64,000 nt of DNA from Nocardioides albus (GTDB taxonomy: Bacteria > Actinomycetota > Actinomycetes > Propionibacteriales > Nocardioidaceae). Positions 1 to 8,690 of this stretch are shown in pieces. The stretch spans positions 294,862 through 358,861 of the forward strand of contig NZ_BMQT01000007.1 of NCBI RefSeq assembly GCF_014648255.1, written 5' to 3'. The position numbers were made by a program, and so were the translations under genes. The notes beneath the pieces were generated by a model. That model did not search any database. It was not told the origin of the DNA and worked only from the letters and a program-made list of their open reading frames with translations. Within the stretch, counting starts at the first letter, position 1. Each line of letters starts with the position of its first letter.

Positions 1-1347
1 AAGGCCGCCCGCGACGTGCTCGCCGGCCACGACTTCGTCGAGATCGAGACCCCGACCCTGACCCGCAGCACCCCCGAGGGCGCCCGTGACTTCCTGGTCC
101 CCGCGCGTCTGCAGCCGGGCTCCTGGTATGCGCTGCCGCAGTCCCCGCAGCTGTTCAAGCAGCTGCTCATGGTCGCCGGCATGGAGCGCTACTACCAGAT
201 CGCTCGCGCCTACCGCGACGAGGACTTCCGCGCCGACCGGCAGCCGGAGTTCACCCAGCTCGACATCGAGATGAGCTTCGTCGACCAGGACGACGTGATC
301 GCGCTCGGCGAGGAGATCGTCGCCGCGCTGTGGAAGCTGATCGGCTACGACGTGCCGCTCCCGCTGCCGCGGATGACCTACGCCGACGCGATGGCCAAGT
401 ACGGCTCGGACAAGCCCGACCTGCGCTTCGGCATCGAGATCACCGAGTGCACCGACTACTTCTCCGAGACGACCTTCCGCGTCTTCCAGGCGCCTTACGT
501 CGGTGCCGTGGTGATGCCGGGCGGCGCCAGCCAGCCGCGGCGTCAGCTCGACGGCTGGCAGGACTGGGCCAAGCAGCGCGGCGCCAAGGGCCTGGCGTAC
601 GTCCTGGTCCAGGCGGACGGCTCGCTGACCGGTCCGGTCGCCAAGAACCTCTCCGAGACCGAGGCCGCCGGACTGGCCGGCCACGTCGGCGCCAACCCCG
701 GCGACTGCATCTTCTTCGCCGCCGGCCCGCCCAAGTCGAGCCGCTCCCTGCTGGGTGCTGCCCGGCTGGAGATCGGCAACCGTCTCGACCTCCGCAAGGA
801 CGGGGACTGGAGCTTCCTGTGGGTCGTCGACGCGCCGCTGCTCGAGCCGGCCTCCGAGGCCGTCGAGTCCGGTGACGTCGCTGTCGGTGCGGGGGAGTGG
901 ACCGCGGTCCACCACGCCTTCACCAGCCCCCAGGACATCGAGAGCTTCGACAAGGACCCCGGCAACGCGCTCGCCTGGGCCTACGACATCGTCTGCAACG
1001 GCAACGAGATCGGTGGCGGCTCGATCCGTATCCACCGTGAGGACGTCCAGAAGCGGGTCTTCGACCTGATGGGCATCGGCGAGGAGGCCGCCGAGGAGAA
1101 GTTCGGCTTCCTGCTGGACGCCTTCAAGTTCGGCGCCCCGCCGCACGGCGGCATCGCCTTCGGCTGGGACCGCGTCGTCGCCCTTCTGGCCGGCACCGAC
1201 TCGATCCGCGACGTCATCGCCTTCCCGAAGACGGGTGCCGGTTACGACCCGCTCACCGCCGCTCCGGCACCGATCACCCCCGAGCAGCGCAAGGAGGCCG
1301 GGGTCGACGCCAAGCCATCGGCTTCTGAGGACATCGCAGGGGCCTGA
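1..1347 (+). CDS. aspS: Aspartyl-tRNA synthetase, 5'-truncated by the window edge
   Basis: Class II aminoacyl-tRNA synthetase that charges tRNA-Asp in the cytosol. The reading frame is open from base 1, so the N-terminal anticodon-binding OB fold and part of the catalytic core lie outside the window; 448 residues are visible. Class II motif 2 is seen as [14 protein letters not shown] near residue 71, followed by TQLDIEMSF. The bacterial-type insertion domain fills the middle (about residues 110-290). Motif 3 is [16 protein letters not shown] near residue 383. In many actinobacteria aspS lies just upstream of rarA and alaS; here about 16 kb separates it from rarA. Family assignment is secure from the motifs; discriminating versus non-discriminating specificity cannot be read from this fragment. 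Confidence 0.97.
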   Translation, partial: KAARDVLAGHDFVEIETPTLTRSTPEGARDFLVPARLQPGSWYALPQSPQLFKQLLMVAGMERYYQIARAYRDEDFRADRQPEFTQLDIEMSFVDQDDVIALGEEIVAALWKLIGYDVPLPLPRMTYADAMAKYGSDKPDLRFGIEITECTDYFSETTFRVFQAPYVGAVVMPGGASQPRRQLDGWQDWAKQRGAKGLAYVLVQADGSLTGPVAKNLSETEAAGLAGHVGANPGDCIFFAAGPPKSSRSLLGAARLEIGNRLDLRKDGDWSFLWVVDAPLLEPASEAVESGDVAVGAGEWTAVHHAFTSPQDIESFDKDPGNALAWAYDIVCNGNEIGGGSIRIHREDVQKRVFDLMGIGEEAAEEKFGFLLDAFKFGAPPHGGIAFGWDRVVALLAGTDSIRDVIAFPKTGAGYDPLTAAPAPITPEQRKEAGVDAKPSASEDIAGA

Positions 1348-1361
1348 TCGTAGGCTGAAAA

Positions 1362-1395
1362 GAAGGTCCCGGAACCTCGCGGTTCCGGGACCTTC
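1362..1395. terminator. Bidirectional Rho-independent terminator between aspS and the peptide operon
   Basis: A perfect 15-bp stem (GAAGGTCCCGGAACC and its complement) encloses a TCGC tetraloop. Four A residues precede it on the plus strand, so the minus-strand transcript of the small peptide operon ends in a short U-tract. On the plus strand no T-run follows, so it should stop minus-strand transcription better than aspS transcription. Confidence 0.85.
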
Positions 1396-1464
1396 TCGGC
1401 AGGTTCCGAGTCCAGGGCGGTGCGGGGATCCGCTCGCCTTCGCCCAACGACTTCGGAGCGTGGA

Positions 1465-1638
1465 CTACTTGCAGATCTGCCCCGTGGGCGGACACTGGAG
1501 CTTGCGGCAGTCCCCGTTGACGTACGTCCAACCGTCTGGGCATCGGACGATGGCGTTGGCCGCACCGGTGCTCAGAGTCAAGCAGCTGATGACGGCAGTC
1601 GGCACCAGGACCAGGCGTGCGATGAGCTTCTTAGGCAT
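1465..1638 (-). CDS. Small exported four-cysteine peptide (57 aa)
   Basis: I do not recognise this family. The frame begins MPKKLIARLVLVPTAVISCL, a typical Sec signal peptide with a basic N-terminus and hydrophobic core, and a likely cleavage site after GAANA near residue 29. The mature part would be about 28 residues with four cysteines (RCPDG, GDCRK, LQCPP, QICK), enough for two disulfide bonds. It starts 9 bp after the stop of the other small exported gene, so the two are probably one operon that ends at the hairpin 70 bp downstream. The gene is only 57 codons long, so chance is a concern, but signal peptide, cysteine spacing, operon position and terminator together support it. Confidence 0.6.
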   Translation of the reverse strand: MPKKLIARLVLVPTAVISCLTLSTGAANAIVRCPDGWTYVNGDCRKLQCPPTGQICK

Positions 1639-1647
1639 GGTGGCGTC

Positions 1648-1848
1648 TCACATTCCCAGGTTCAGGTCGACGTGCGATTCCGCGAGGTTCCCGACGACGG
1701 GTTGCTCCTTCTGCTCAGCCTGAACGACCACTGGCTGCTCCTTCTGCTCAGCGCTGATGCCTGCCGATGCGGTCGATGCCAATGCAGCACCGGCTCCCAT
1801 CAGCCCGGCAGCTACACCAAGAGCGAGCATTCTCTTTCGGCTCTTCAT
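1648..1848 (-). CDS. Small exported protein with tandem AEQKEQPVV repeat (66 aa)
   Basis: Unrecognised family. An N-terminal signal peptide is clear: MKSRKR, then a hydrophobic Ala/Gly-rich core, then an AxA-type site STASA near residue 29. The roughly 37-residue mature chain contains AEQKEQPVV twice with an 11-residue period, followed by an acidic tail ending LGM. A good ribosome-binding site (GGGGAG about 8 nt upstream) supports the ATG start. It is the first gene of a two-gene minus-strand operon, divergent from the STAND regulator across about 280 bp. Short repeats in an exported chain recall precursors of signalling peptides, but that is inference; it could also be a small cell-wall or antimicrobial peptide. 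Confidence 0.65.
   Translation of the reverse strand: MKSRKRMLALGVAAGLMGAGAALASTASAGISAEQKEQPVVVQAEQKEQPVVGNLAESHVDLNLGM
1701..1752. repeat. Tandem direct repeat inside the small exported protein gene
   Basis: Two 19-bp copies (1701-1719 and 1734-1752) differ at one base and lie exactly 33 bp apart, so they keep frame and encode the two AEQKEQPVV units. This indicates internal duplication of a peptide-coding unit. Confidence 0.85.
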
Positions 1849-2131
1849 ACTTCATCTCCCCTTCTTGATCCGGATCTGACGACAGATATTGAACCGGTGG
1901 ATCGCGTACGTGGAACAGGAACATGGACCGGCACTTGACCGGCACTTCGCCAGAGAAACGTTGTGTCGCCCCTGGTGCCGGCCGACAGGCACGCCGTCAG
2001 TGCGCCCGGCCTGAACGGTCGGGGCAGACGACCGGCGAAGTGAGAACGACGCGGCCGTACGGTCGTGGCCGTGTCGGTGGCTATGCTGAACTCTCCGAAA
2101 CTCGGCAAGGAAACGGTGGTTGGCGTAGCAG
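1849..2131. promoter_or_regulatory. Divergent promoter region between the peptide operon and the STAND regulator
   Basis: This 283-bp gap separates two divergent units. On the plus strand TATGCT at 2082-2087 is a plausible -10 box about 45 bp before the regulator start. Several short inverted repeats are present, for example CGGCC...GGCCG around 2052-2071 and GTGCC...GGCAC around 1976-1993. Binding of the adjacent HTH regulator here would be expected from the arrangement but is not shown by the sequence. Confidence 0.4.
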
Positions 2132-4540
2132 ATGCTCGGGGACTCGCTGAAGGCGCTTCGGCAACGCGCCGGGCTGACGCAGGAAGCACTTGCTGAGAGA
2201 TCGGGAGTGAGCGTTCGAGGGCTGCGCAAGCTGGAGAGCGGGCTTGTCGCGGGGCCGAGGCGAGCAACCTTGGACGCACTTGCGGACGCCCTGGAACTCA
2301 CAGGTGCCGGACGCGCTGACTTCCTGTCGGGGTCCGGTCGGGTGGAGGAGCGGTCGGTCGCTGCACCTACGGATCTTGTGCCGCGGCAGCTGCCGCCGCG
2401 CCTGATGTCCTTCGTCGGCCGAACGGAGGAGGTTGGCGTCCTCGATGATGTGGTGGCCCGTGTCGCAACGGATCGACACTCTGACGCTGGGACCGTCGTC
2501 GTGACGATGTCGGGACTTCCCGGTATCGGCAAGACAGCGCTGGCGGTCGAGTGGGGACATCGGGCCGCCTCGCGCTTTCCCGACGGGCAGTTGTATCTGA
2601 ACCTTCGCGGGTTCGACGCCAAGAATGAACCGCTCTCTTCTGGTGAGGCGCTCAGGGAACTGTTGACCTCGCTGGGTGTCGCGGAGAGCAAGATCTGCCG
2701 TGGACTCGGAGCACGAATCGGCCAGTACCGCACCCTGGTGTCGGCCATGCGGATCCTGGTCATCCTTGACAACGTGGTCGATCCAGACCAAGTACGCCCC
2801 CTTCTCCCGGTCGGCGCGGGGTCAGCCGCGCTTGTCCTCAGCCGGCATCGACTCCCTGGCCTGGTCGCGCAGGTCGGCGCGGTGCCCGTCAGCCTCGGCG
2901 TGCTTCGTCCCGCGGAGGCTTGTCAGCTGATCTCGTCACGACTCTCTTCCAGCGCCCGTGCACGCGACGTGCAGATGGAGGAACTGCAGCCTCTTGTCGA
3001 CATGTGTTCTGGTCTCCCGCTAGCTCTTGCCCTCATCGCGTCGCGCGCTCAGCTCGATCCAGGTGCGATCAGCGAGTACGCAGCCAGATCTGTCGACGAC
3101 CAGACCGGGCTGGCTGTTCTCTCCCTAGGAGACCGTTCGACATCGTTCGAATCCATCCTGGTGCGATCGATCGACTCACTGTCGAAAGAGGCGCGGGACT
3201 GTTTCATCCTGATCGGGTTGGGGGCGTCGTCAGAGTTTTCGATTGCTGAGGTCGCGAGCCTGCGCGGACATGGTCGGATCGAGGCGCGATCGCTCATCGA
3301 CGAGCTCATGGACGCGAGCCTGGTCCAGGCAGCAGGCGGCGGCCGCATGACGCTGCACGACCTCCTGTGGGAGTTCGTGGTGCGCGAGGCGCAGCGAGAG
3401 GTCCCCGAAGACGTCGCGAACCTCTGCCGCAAGCGGTTGCTCGACTACCTGATCCACAACGCGGTGGCGGCGACAGCCACCTTCGCCCCTCACCGCACTC
3501 GGCCCGACCTGTCGCAGCCCGCCGTCGGCGTCGTGCTCGAAGAATTTCGGACCCCGCAGGAGGGGCGTGCCTGGATGGAGTCGACGCTCGACACAGCCCT
3601 TGCCGCAGTTGGCCACGGCGTCGGTTGGGGCCTCCTGGCTGAAGTGGCGTGGCTCGCGGAAGGGGTCAGTGCGTACCTCGACATCCAAGGGCGTTGGACC
3701 GACCTCCTGACCACCGAGGAGGCGGCGCTTCGAGCCGGCGAGATGTTGGACGACGCACAGATCCAAGCGCTCGCCTGCCGGCGCATGGCGATTGCGCAGG
3801 CGCGGGTGGGTGAGGTTGCGAGTGCGGAGGACAGTGCACGTCGCGCGATCAGGCTTTACTCGCGCTTTGGCGACATCTCAGGTGAGGCTCATGCTCATCG
3901 CCTCCTCGGCGGTCTGCTCGAAGAGTCATGCGCACACGAGTCGGCCCTCGAGCACCGGCGCGAGGCGCTGAGCAGGTTTGAGATCTTGGGGGACGAGGCT
4001 GCGACCGCGATGGCGCTGAACGCGGTCGGCTGGAGCCACGCGCTACTTGGTGAGTTCGATGTGGCGCTCGACTACTGCCTCCGCTCGACTGATACGGCCA
4101 CACGCCTGGGGCACTCACGATCGATCGCGGCGGCCTGGGACAGCGTCGGCTTCATAGCGCGATCGATCGGTGACCGCGCGCGGGCCGAGAATGCGTACGA
4201 CCACGCGCTTGCGTCGTGGCGAGCGAGCGGGGAGCGCTACTACCTGGCTCGGACGTACGAGAGTGTCGCCGGGCTTCGTGCTGAAACAGGTGATCAGCGG
4301 GGAGCGATAGACGCCCTGGAGACGGCGCTGGATCTTTACGACGAGTTGGGTAGTCCGGAGATCGATCGGATACAGGGGCTGCTCGCTGAGCTTGCTGATA
4401 GCACTGCCCGGGAAGACGAAGCGGGGCGCGTGTGCGGCACGGGTGTATCCGGGCGGCGGGATATCGGTTCGATTCCTGCGGTTCCGCAGACTCTTGCGCC
4501 GAAGGCGTCGATCAAGGGAAGCCGTCCTGGCGACCGCTGA
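2132..4540 (+). CDS. XRE-type HTH / NB-ARC ATPase / TPR regulator (STAND family)
   Basis: An 802-residue predicted signal-transducing regulator. Residues 1-60 form an XRE helix-turn-helix (LKALRQRAGLTQEALAERSG). A linker leads to an NB-ARC domain with Walker A GLPGIGKTAL near residue 128, Walker B-like ILVILDN near residue 209 and the GLPLAL motif near residue 294. A winged-helix-like section follows, and residues about 560-770 look like tetratricopeptide repeats, with alternating Ala-rich helices such as GEAHAHRLLGG and ARTYESVAGLRAETG. In STAND proteins the repeat domain senses a ligand and ATP binding switches oligomerisation. It is divergent from two exported-peptide genes and precedes peptide importers, so a peptide ligand is an attractive guess. 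The ATG start has only a weak ribosome-binding site. Confidence 0.85.
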   Translation: MLGDSLKALRQRAGLTQEALAERSGVSVRGLRKLESGLVAGPRRATLDALADALELTGAGRADFLSGSGRVEERSVAAPTDLVPRQLPPRLMSFVGRTEEVGVLDDVVARVATDRHSDAGTVVVTMSGLPGIGKTALAVEWGHRAASRFPDGQLYLNLRGFDAKNEPLSSGEALRELLTSLGVAESKICRGLGARIGQYRTLVSAMRILVILDNVVDPDQVRPLLPVGAGSAALVLSRHRLPGLVAQVGAVPVSLGVLRPAEACQLISSRLSSSARARDVQMEELQPLVDMCSGLPLALALIASRAQLDPGAISEYAARSVDDQTGLAVLSLGDRSTSFESILVRSIDSLSKEARDCFILIGLGASSEFSIAEVASLRGHGRIEARSLIDELMDASLVQAAGGGRMTLHDLLWEFVVREAQREVPEDVANLCRKRLLDYLIHNAVAATATFAPHRTRPDLSQPAVGVVLEEFRTPQEGRAWMESTLDTALAAVGHGVGWGLLAEVAWLAEGVSAYLDIQGRWTDLLTTEEAALRAGEMLDDAQIQALACRRMAIAQARVGEVASAEDSARRAIRLYSRFGDISGEAHAHRLLGGLLEESCAHESALEHRREALSRFEILGDEAATAMALNAVGWSHALLGEFDVALDYCLRSTDTATRLGHSRSIAAAWDSVGFIARSIGDRARAENAYDHALASWRASGERYYLARTYESVAGLRAETGDQRGAIDALETALDLYDELGSPEIDRIQGLLAELADSTAREDEAGRVCGTGVSGRRDIGSIPAVPQTLAPKASIKGSRPGDR

Positions 4541-4661
4541 GCAACGGATGAAATCGGATCGTTACCCCTCTGGCGTCCGAACGCCTCCTGCGATCACATA
4601 GAGTGCGACCCGCGGGGCGTTGATTCGCCCTGTCCCTAGTGCATTCCAGATTGAGGTGAGC

Positions 4662-5663
4662 ATGACCACGCCCGGCACCCAGGTCGAGATCGGCGAAGTC
4701 GCTGTGGAGACCGCGGCTCCTGTGGCCGGTCCCGTCGTCAGTAAGTCGCCAACCCAGTTGGCGTTGGCGCGGTTCCGTGCGGACAAGTTGTCGATGTTCT
4801 CCTTCTATGTGGTGGTTTTCTACCTGATTGCGGCGCTGCTCGCGCCGATCCTGGTTGCGACTGGCGTGCTCGACCCGTTCACGCCGCACCAGGACCTGAT
4901 CGATGACCAGAGCCTTCCGCTCAATCCGTTCGGTGGGATCTCGTGGGAGCACCCGTTCGGCGTGGAGCCGCGGATCGGACGGGACTCACTGAGCCGAATC
5001 TGGTACGGAATCAGCTTCTCGCTGAGCATCTCGCTGCTGGCCACGCTGATCGCGGTCACCCTCGGCGTTGTCCTGGGCATCATTGCCGGCACCTCGGGCG
5101 GTTGGGTCGACGCGATCATCGGTCGCATCATCGACCTGACGCTGGCTTTCCCGCAGACGCTCATGCTGCTGGCGCTCTCGACCGTCGCCGTCGCGTTCAT
5201 CACCCAGGTGCTGCACGTGCCGGAAGGCCCGACCGCACAGTTCGTCTATGTGGTCTCGATCCTGGGCATCTTCGGTTGGACGAGCACCGCACGCATCGTG
5301 CGTGGTCAGGTCCTCTCGATTCGTGAGCGCGAGTTCGTCTACGCCGCGCGGCTGCTCGGTGCGGGACCTGGTCGGATCTACTTCAAGGAGATCCTGCCGA
5401 ACCTGTGGGCACCGATCCTGGTGCAGTTCACGCTGATCATGCCCGCCTTCATCTCCGCGGAGGCAGCGCTCTCCTACCTCGGTGTCAGCGTGAAGCCGCC
5501 GACACCCACGCTGGGCAACGTGCTGACTGACTCGCTCAGCTTCATGTCGGACAACTTCACCTACTTCATCATTCCGGCGGTCTTGATCGCGCTGATCGTC
5601 GTCTGCTTCAACCTTCTCGGAGATGGCCTGAGGGACGCACTGGACCCGAAGTCAGGCCGATGA
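4662..5663 (+). CDS. Peptide ABC transporter permease, DppC/OppC type (importer 1)
   Basis: Inner-membrane subunit of a dipeptide/oligopeptide importer, 333 residues. About 40 cytosolic residues precede the first membrane helix (FYVVVFYLIAALLAPILV), and five more hydrophobic segments follow. The EAA loop that docks the ATPase is REREFVYAARLLGAGPGRIY followed by FKEILPNL near residue 220. The start is the ATG preceded by GAGGTGAG; an earlier in-frame TTG lacks a ribosome-binding site. First gene of the importer operon in order permease C, binding protein, permease B, ATPases D and F. A 120-bp gap separates it from the STAND regulator gene; I see no strong terminator there, so read-through is possible. 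Confidence 0.93.
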   Translation: MTTPGTQVEIGEVAVETAAPVAGPVVSKSPTQLALARFRADKLSMFSFYVVVFYLIAALLAPILVATGVLDPFTPHQDLIDDQSLPLNPFGGISWEHPFGVEPRIGRDSLSRIWYGISFSLSISLLATLIAVTLGVVLGIIAGTSGGWVDAIIGRIIDLTLAFPQTLMLLALSTVAVAFITQVLHVPEGPTAQFVYVVSILGIFGWTSTARIVRGQVLSIREREFVYAARLLGAGPGRIYFKEILPNLWAPILVQFTLIMPAFISAEAALSYLGVSVKPPTPTLGNVLTDSLSFMSDNFTYFIIPAVLIALIVVCFNLLGDGLRDALDPKSGR

Positions 5664-5751
5664 GCGGATCCATCCGCTCGACTTGTTCCTGCCGACACCG
5701 TCGGCGTTGAAACGTGCGGCAGTTCGTCGCGCATCCCAAGGAGGACACAAA

Positions 5752-7497
5752 ATGGGAAGTAAGTTGAGGAGTGTCGTCGCCGTAGCCGCGGCTGCAGCAC
5801 TCGGACTCAGCCTGGCCGCTTGCGGATCGGGGTCCGACACGGACTCCGACGCTGGTGCGGAGGGCACGAAGGGCGGGACGCTGAACTACCTGCTGGGCTC
5901 GCCGTGGGAGAGCATGGACCCACAGCGGATCTACCTGGGCGTTCAGCTGTCGAGCTTCCGCCGCACCGTTTACCGCGGCCTGGTGGCGTTCCCCATGGCC
6001 GAGGACGAGGAAACCGGGAACACCCCGGTTGCCGACCTTGCCACCGACACCGGCACCCCGAACGAGGACTCCACCGAGTGGAAGTTCACGCTCAAGGACG
6101 GCATCCAGTGGGAAGACGGTTCCGAGATCACGTGTGAGGACTTCCGCTACGGCGCCTCCCGAGTCTTCGCGAACGACATCATCACCGGTGGCCCGAACTA
6201 CATCCTGAGCTACCTCGACGTCCCGCAGAAGGACGGCGTGCCGACCTACCCCGGCCCGTACAAGGCGACGCCGGCGCAGCAGGCGGAGTTCGACAAGGCC
6301 ATCGAGTGTGATGGCACGAACATCACCTACCACTTCAACAAGCCGTGGGCGGACTTCCCGCTCGCTGCGGCCAGCCTGATGTCGACGGACCCGTACAAGG
6401 AGTCCGAGGACGAGGGCGCCAAGAGCCTGTGGAAGGTCTTCGCCAACGGTCCTTACAAGGTCGAGGGCGGCACGTGGGACAAGAACAAGGGTGCGACCCT
6501 GGTTCGCAACGAGAACTACGACGAGAAGACCGACAGCCCCGACGAGCTCCGTAAGGCGCTGCCGGACAAGATCGCGTTCTCGATCGACGGCTCTGACGAG
6601 GCTGCCGAGACGATCAACCGTCGTCTCGTCGCCGACGCCGGCGACGACCAGTCGGCCATCACGGCGTCTCGTCTGCCTTCCTCGATGATCTCGCAGGTCG
6701 CGGGCCCCGTTGAGGAGCGCTACAAGAACGTCGAGTCGCCGTACGTCAACTACCTGGTGCCGAACGCCAAGACCGTCACCAACCTGAAGGTCCGCCAGGC
6801 GATCGCCGCTGCGGTTGACAAGACCGGGTACATCAAGGCCAACGGTGGGGACAAGTACTCTGCTCCCGCGTCGACCCTGATCAACCCTTCGGTCAACGGT
6901 TCCACTCCTAACCCGGCGTTCGAGGACATCGACGAGGCCGGCGATGTCGAGGCGGCCAAGGCTCTCCTCGCCGAGTCCGGCGAGAAGCTGCCTTACCCGC
7001 TGAAGGTCACCTACCAGCAGACCCCGACCTATGACGCGGCCTTCGCCGTGCTCAAGGCCAAGTGGGACGAGGCTGGGTTCAAGGTCACCCTGGACCCGCT
7101 GACGGACACGTACTACGACGTCATCGGCAAGCCCGACAAGGACTCGGACCTGATGTGGGGCGGCTGGGGTGCTGACTGGCCGTCGGCGAACACCGTGCTT
7201 CCGCCGCTGTTCGACGGTCGTCCGAACATCTCTGCGACCAACTGCAACAACGACTACGGCTGCTACAACAGCAAGGCGTTCAACGCCAAGGTCGACGAGG
7301 CCGCCCAGGCGACCGACCTCGACGCGCAGACCAAGGCGCTCCAGGGGGCGGACGCCGTCCTGGGCGAAGAGGTCGCGTACATCCCGCTGGACATCTCCAA
7401 GTTCAACTGGCTCTACGGGTCCAAGGTGACTGGGTTCACCACCACGCCGGCATCGAGCTCCTACCCCGAGCTGGGGCTCATCGGCGTGAAGCAGTGA
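5752..7497 (+). CDS. Peptide-binding lipoprotein, SBP family 5 (importer 1)
   Basis: Extracytoplasmic solute-binding protein, 581 residues, that would capture peptides and deliver them to the permease pair. The signal peptide ends in the lipobox LAAC, so Cys23 should be lipidated and anchor the protein to the membrane. The body has SBP family 5 features: GGTLNYLLGSPWESMDPQ at the mature N-terminus, LKVRQAIAAAVDK in the middle, and a WGGWGADWPSANT stretch before the C-terminal lobe. The start chosen is the ATG after AAGGAGGACAC, a very strong site, whereas an upstream in-frame TTG would destroy the signal peptide. Specificity (di-, tri- or oligopeptide, or another solute) cannot be told from sequence. 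A 12-bp hairpin follows the gene. Confidence 0.93.
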   Translation: MGSKLRSVVAVAAAAALGLSLAACGSGSDTDSDAGAEGTKGGTLNYLLGSPWESMDPQRIYLGVQLSSFRRTVYRGLVAFPMAEDEETGNTPVADLATDTGTPNEDSTEWKFTLKDGIQWEDGSEITCEDFRYGASRVFANDIITGGPNYILSYLDVPQKDGVPTYPGPYKATPAQQAEFDKAIECDGTNITYHFNKPWADFPLAAASLMSTDPYKESEDEGAKSLWKVFANGPYKVEGGTWDKNKGATLVRNENYDEKTDSPDELRKALPDKIAFSIDGSDEAAETINRRLVADAGDDQSAITASRLPSSMISQVAGPVEERYKNVESPYVNYLVPNAKTVTNLKVRQAIAAAVDKTGYIKANGGDKYSAPASTLINPSVNGSTPNPAFEDIDEAGDVEAAKALLAESGEKLPYPLKVTYQQTPTYDAAFAVLKAKWDEAGFKVTLDPLTDTYYDVIGKPDKDSDLMWGGWGADWPSANTVLPPLFDGRPNISATNCNNDYGCYNSKAFNAKVDEAAQATDLDAQTKALQGADAVLGEEVAYIPLDISKFNWLYGSKVTGFTTTPASSSYPELGLIGVKQ

Positions 7498-7533
7498 TCC
7501 TCGGCTGAGGTTCGCAACAGCATCATTCCGCTT

Positions 7534-7571
7534 GGTGGTGGGTCGTCGCAGAGATGAGGCGACCCACCACC
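7534..7571 (+). terminator. Intercistronic hairpin after the importer-1 binding protein
   Basis: A perfect 12-bp stem (GGTGGTGGGTCG with its complement) closes a 14-nt loop and has no T-run. It lies between the binding-protein gene and permease B. Such hairpins usually lower downstream expression or protect the upstream mRNA, so that binding protein exceeds permease. The paralogous importer has a hairpin in the same position. Confidence 0.6.
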
Positions 7572-7660
7572 GGGCAGATGCGCCAACAGGCGTGAGTCGC
7601 CTTGACCGCTTCAGGTCAGCGCGAGTTCTGAAATAGACTTTGAATGGGAGAGTTCGTCCG

Positions 7661-8677
7661 ATGTGGGCATACGTCGTGCGCCGGTGTCTGATGGGGGTTG
7701 TCCTCATTCTGGCGATGACGCTGGTCACTTTCACGTTGTTCTTCGCTACGCCGATCGACGCCGCGCGCTACGCGTGCGGCAAGAACTGCAGCGAGGAGCA
7801 GCGCGATATCACTCGCGCAGCACTGGGCTATGACAAGCCAGTGGTGGAGCAGTGGGCCGGCTTTATCAAAGGGCTTTTCGCGGGCCGTGACTTCCCGCTG
7901 GACGAGGCGCAGCGCGAGGCTGCGCCCGAGCAGGTCACCCACTGTGCGGCGCCCTGTCTCGGTTTCTCGAACTTCAATGCGAAGACGATCAACGAGATGG
8001 TCAGCGAAGCGCTGCCGGTGACGATCTCGCTCTCCGTGGTCGCGCTTGTCCTGTGGCTGATCGGCGGTGTGCTCTTCGGCATCCTGGCAGCAATGAGGCA
8101 GGGCTCGTTCCTCGATCGAGGAATCGTCGGTGCCACGCTGGTCATCTACGCCTTTCCCAGCTTCGCGATCGCAGTGTTTCTGCTCAACTACGTGGCGATC
8201 AAATGGGGCGTGTTCCCATATCCGAAATACACGCAGATCGCTGATGGCGGCGTGGTGGAGTGGTTCGGAAACCTGCTGCTTCCAGCGCTGACCCTCGCTC
8301 TGCTGTTCCTTGCGGGCTACGTCAGGATGACGCGCGCATTCGTGCTCGAGTCGCTGACCGAGGACTACATCCGCACCGCGAACGCCAAGGGGCTGCAGCG
8401 AAAGAAGGTCGTCTTCAAGCATGCACTGCGTGCTGCCCTGACACCGCTGGTCACGATGGCCGGTCTCGACTTCGCGACGCTTCTCGGCGGAGCGATCATC
8501 ACCGAGCGCGTCTTCAACTATCCGGGGTTGGGTTTGCTGACGATCCAGGCGAACGCGGCGTTCGACCTCCCGGTGCTGGTCGCAGTGGTGCTGATTGCCG
8601 GGTCCTTCGTCATTCTTGCGAACATCGTTGTCGATGTTCTCTATGCATACATCGACCCGCGCGTTCGTGTCGGCTGA
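7661..8677 (+). CDS. Peptide ABC transporter permease, DppB/OppB type (importer 1)
   Basis: Second membrane subunit, 338 residues, pairing with the DppC-type permease. It opens with the family-typical MWAYVVRRCLMGVVLILAMT membrane helix. An external loop with three cysteines follows, then five further hydrophobic segments, and the EAA loop EDYIRTANAKGLQRKKVVF near residue 235. The ATG start with GGGAG upstream is preferred over a TTG seven codons earlier. The long extracytoplasmic loop after the first helix (about residues 27-110) is typical of DppB proteins. Confidence 0.92.
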   Translation: MWAYVVRRCLMGVVLILAMTLVTFTLFFATPIDAARYACGKNCSEEQRDITRAALGYDKPVVEQWAGFIKGLFAGRDFPLDEAQREAAPEQVTHCAAPCLGFSNFNAKTINEMVSEALPVTISLSVVALVLWLIGGVLFGILAAMRQGSFLDRGIVGATLVIYAFPSFAIAVFLLNYVAIKWGVFPYPKYTQIADGGVVEWFGNLLLPALTLALLFLAGYVRMTRAFVLESLTEDYIRTANAKGLQRKKVVFKHALRAALTPLVTMAGLDFATLLGGAIITERVFNYPGLGLLTIQANAAFDLPVLVAVVLIAGSFVILANIVVDVLYAYIDPRVRVG

Positions 8678-8690
8678 GAGGGACTAAGAC

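Noticed and set aside
5608..7734. Open frame of about 700 codons antisense to the importer-1 binding protein
   Set aside because: Arg/Val/Leu/Gly-rich composition typical of the complement of a GC-rich gene; no ribosome-binding site, no recognisable motif.
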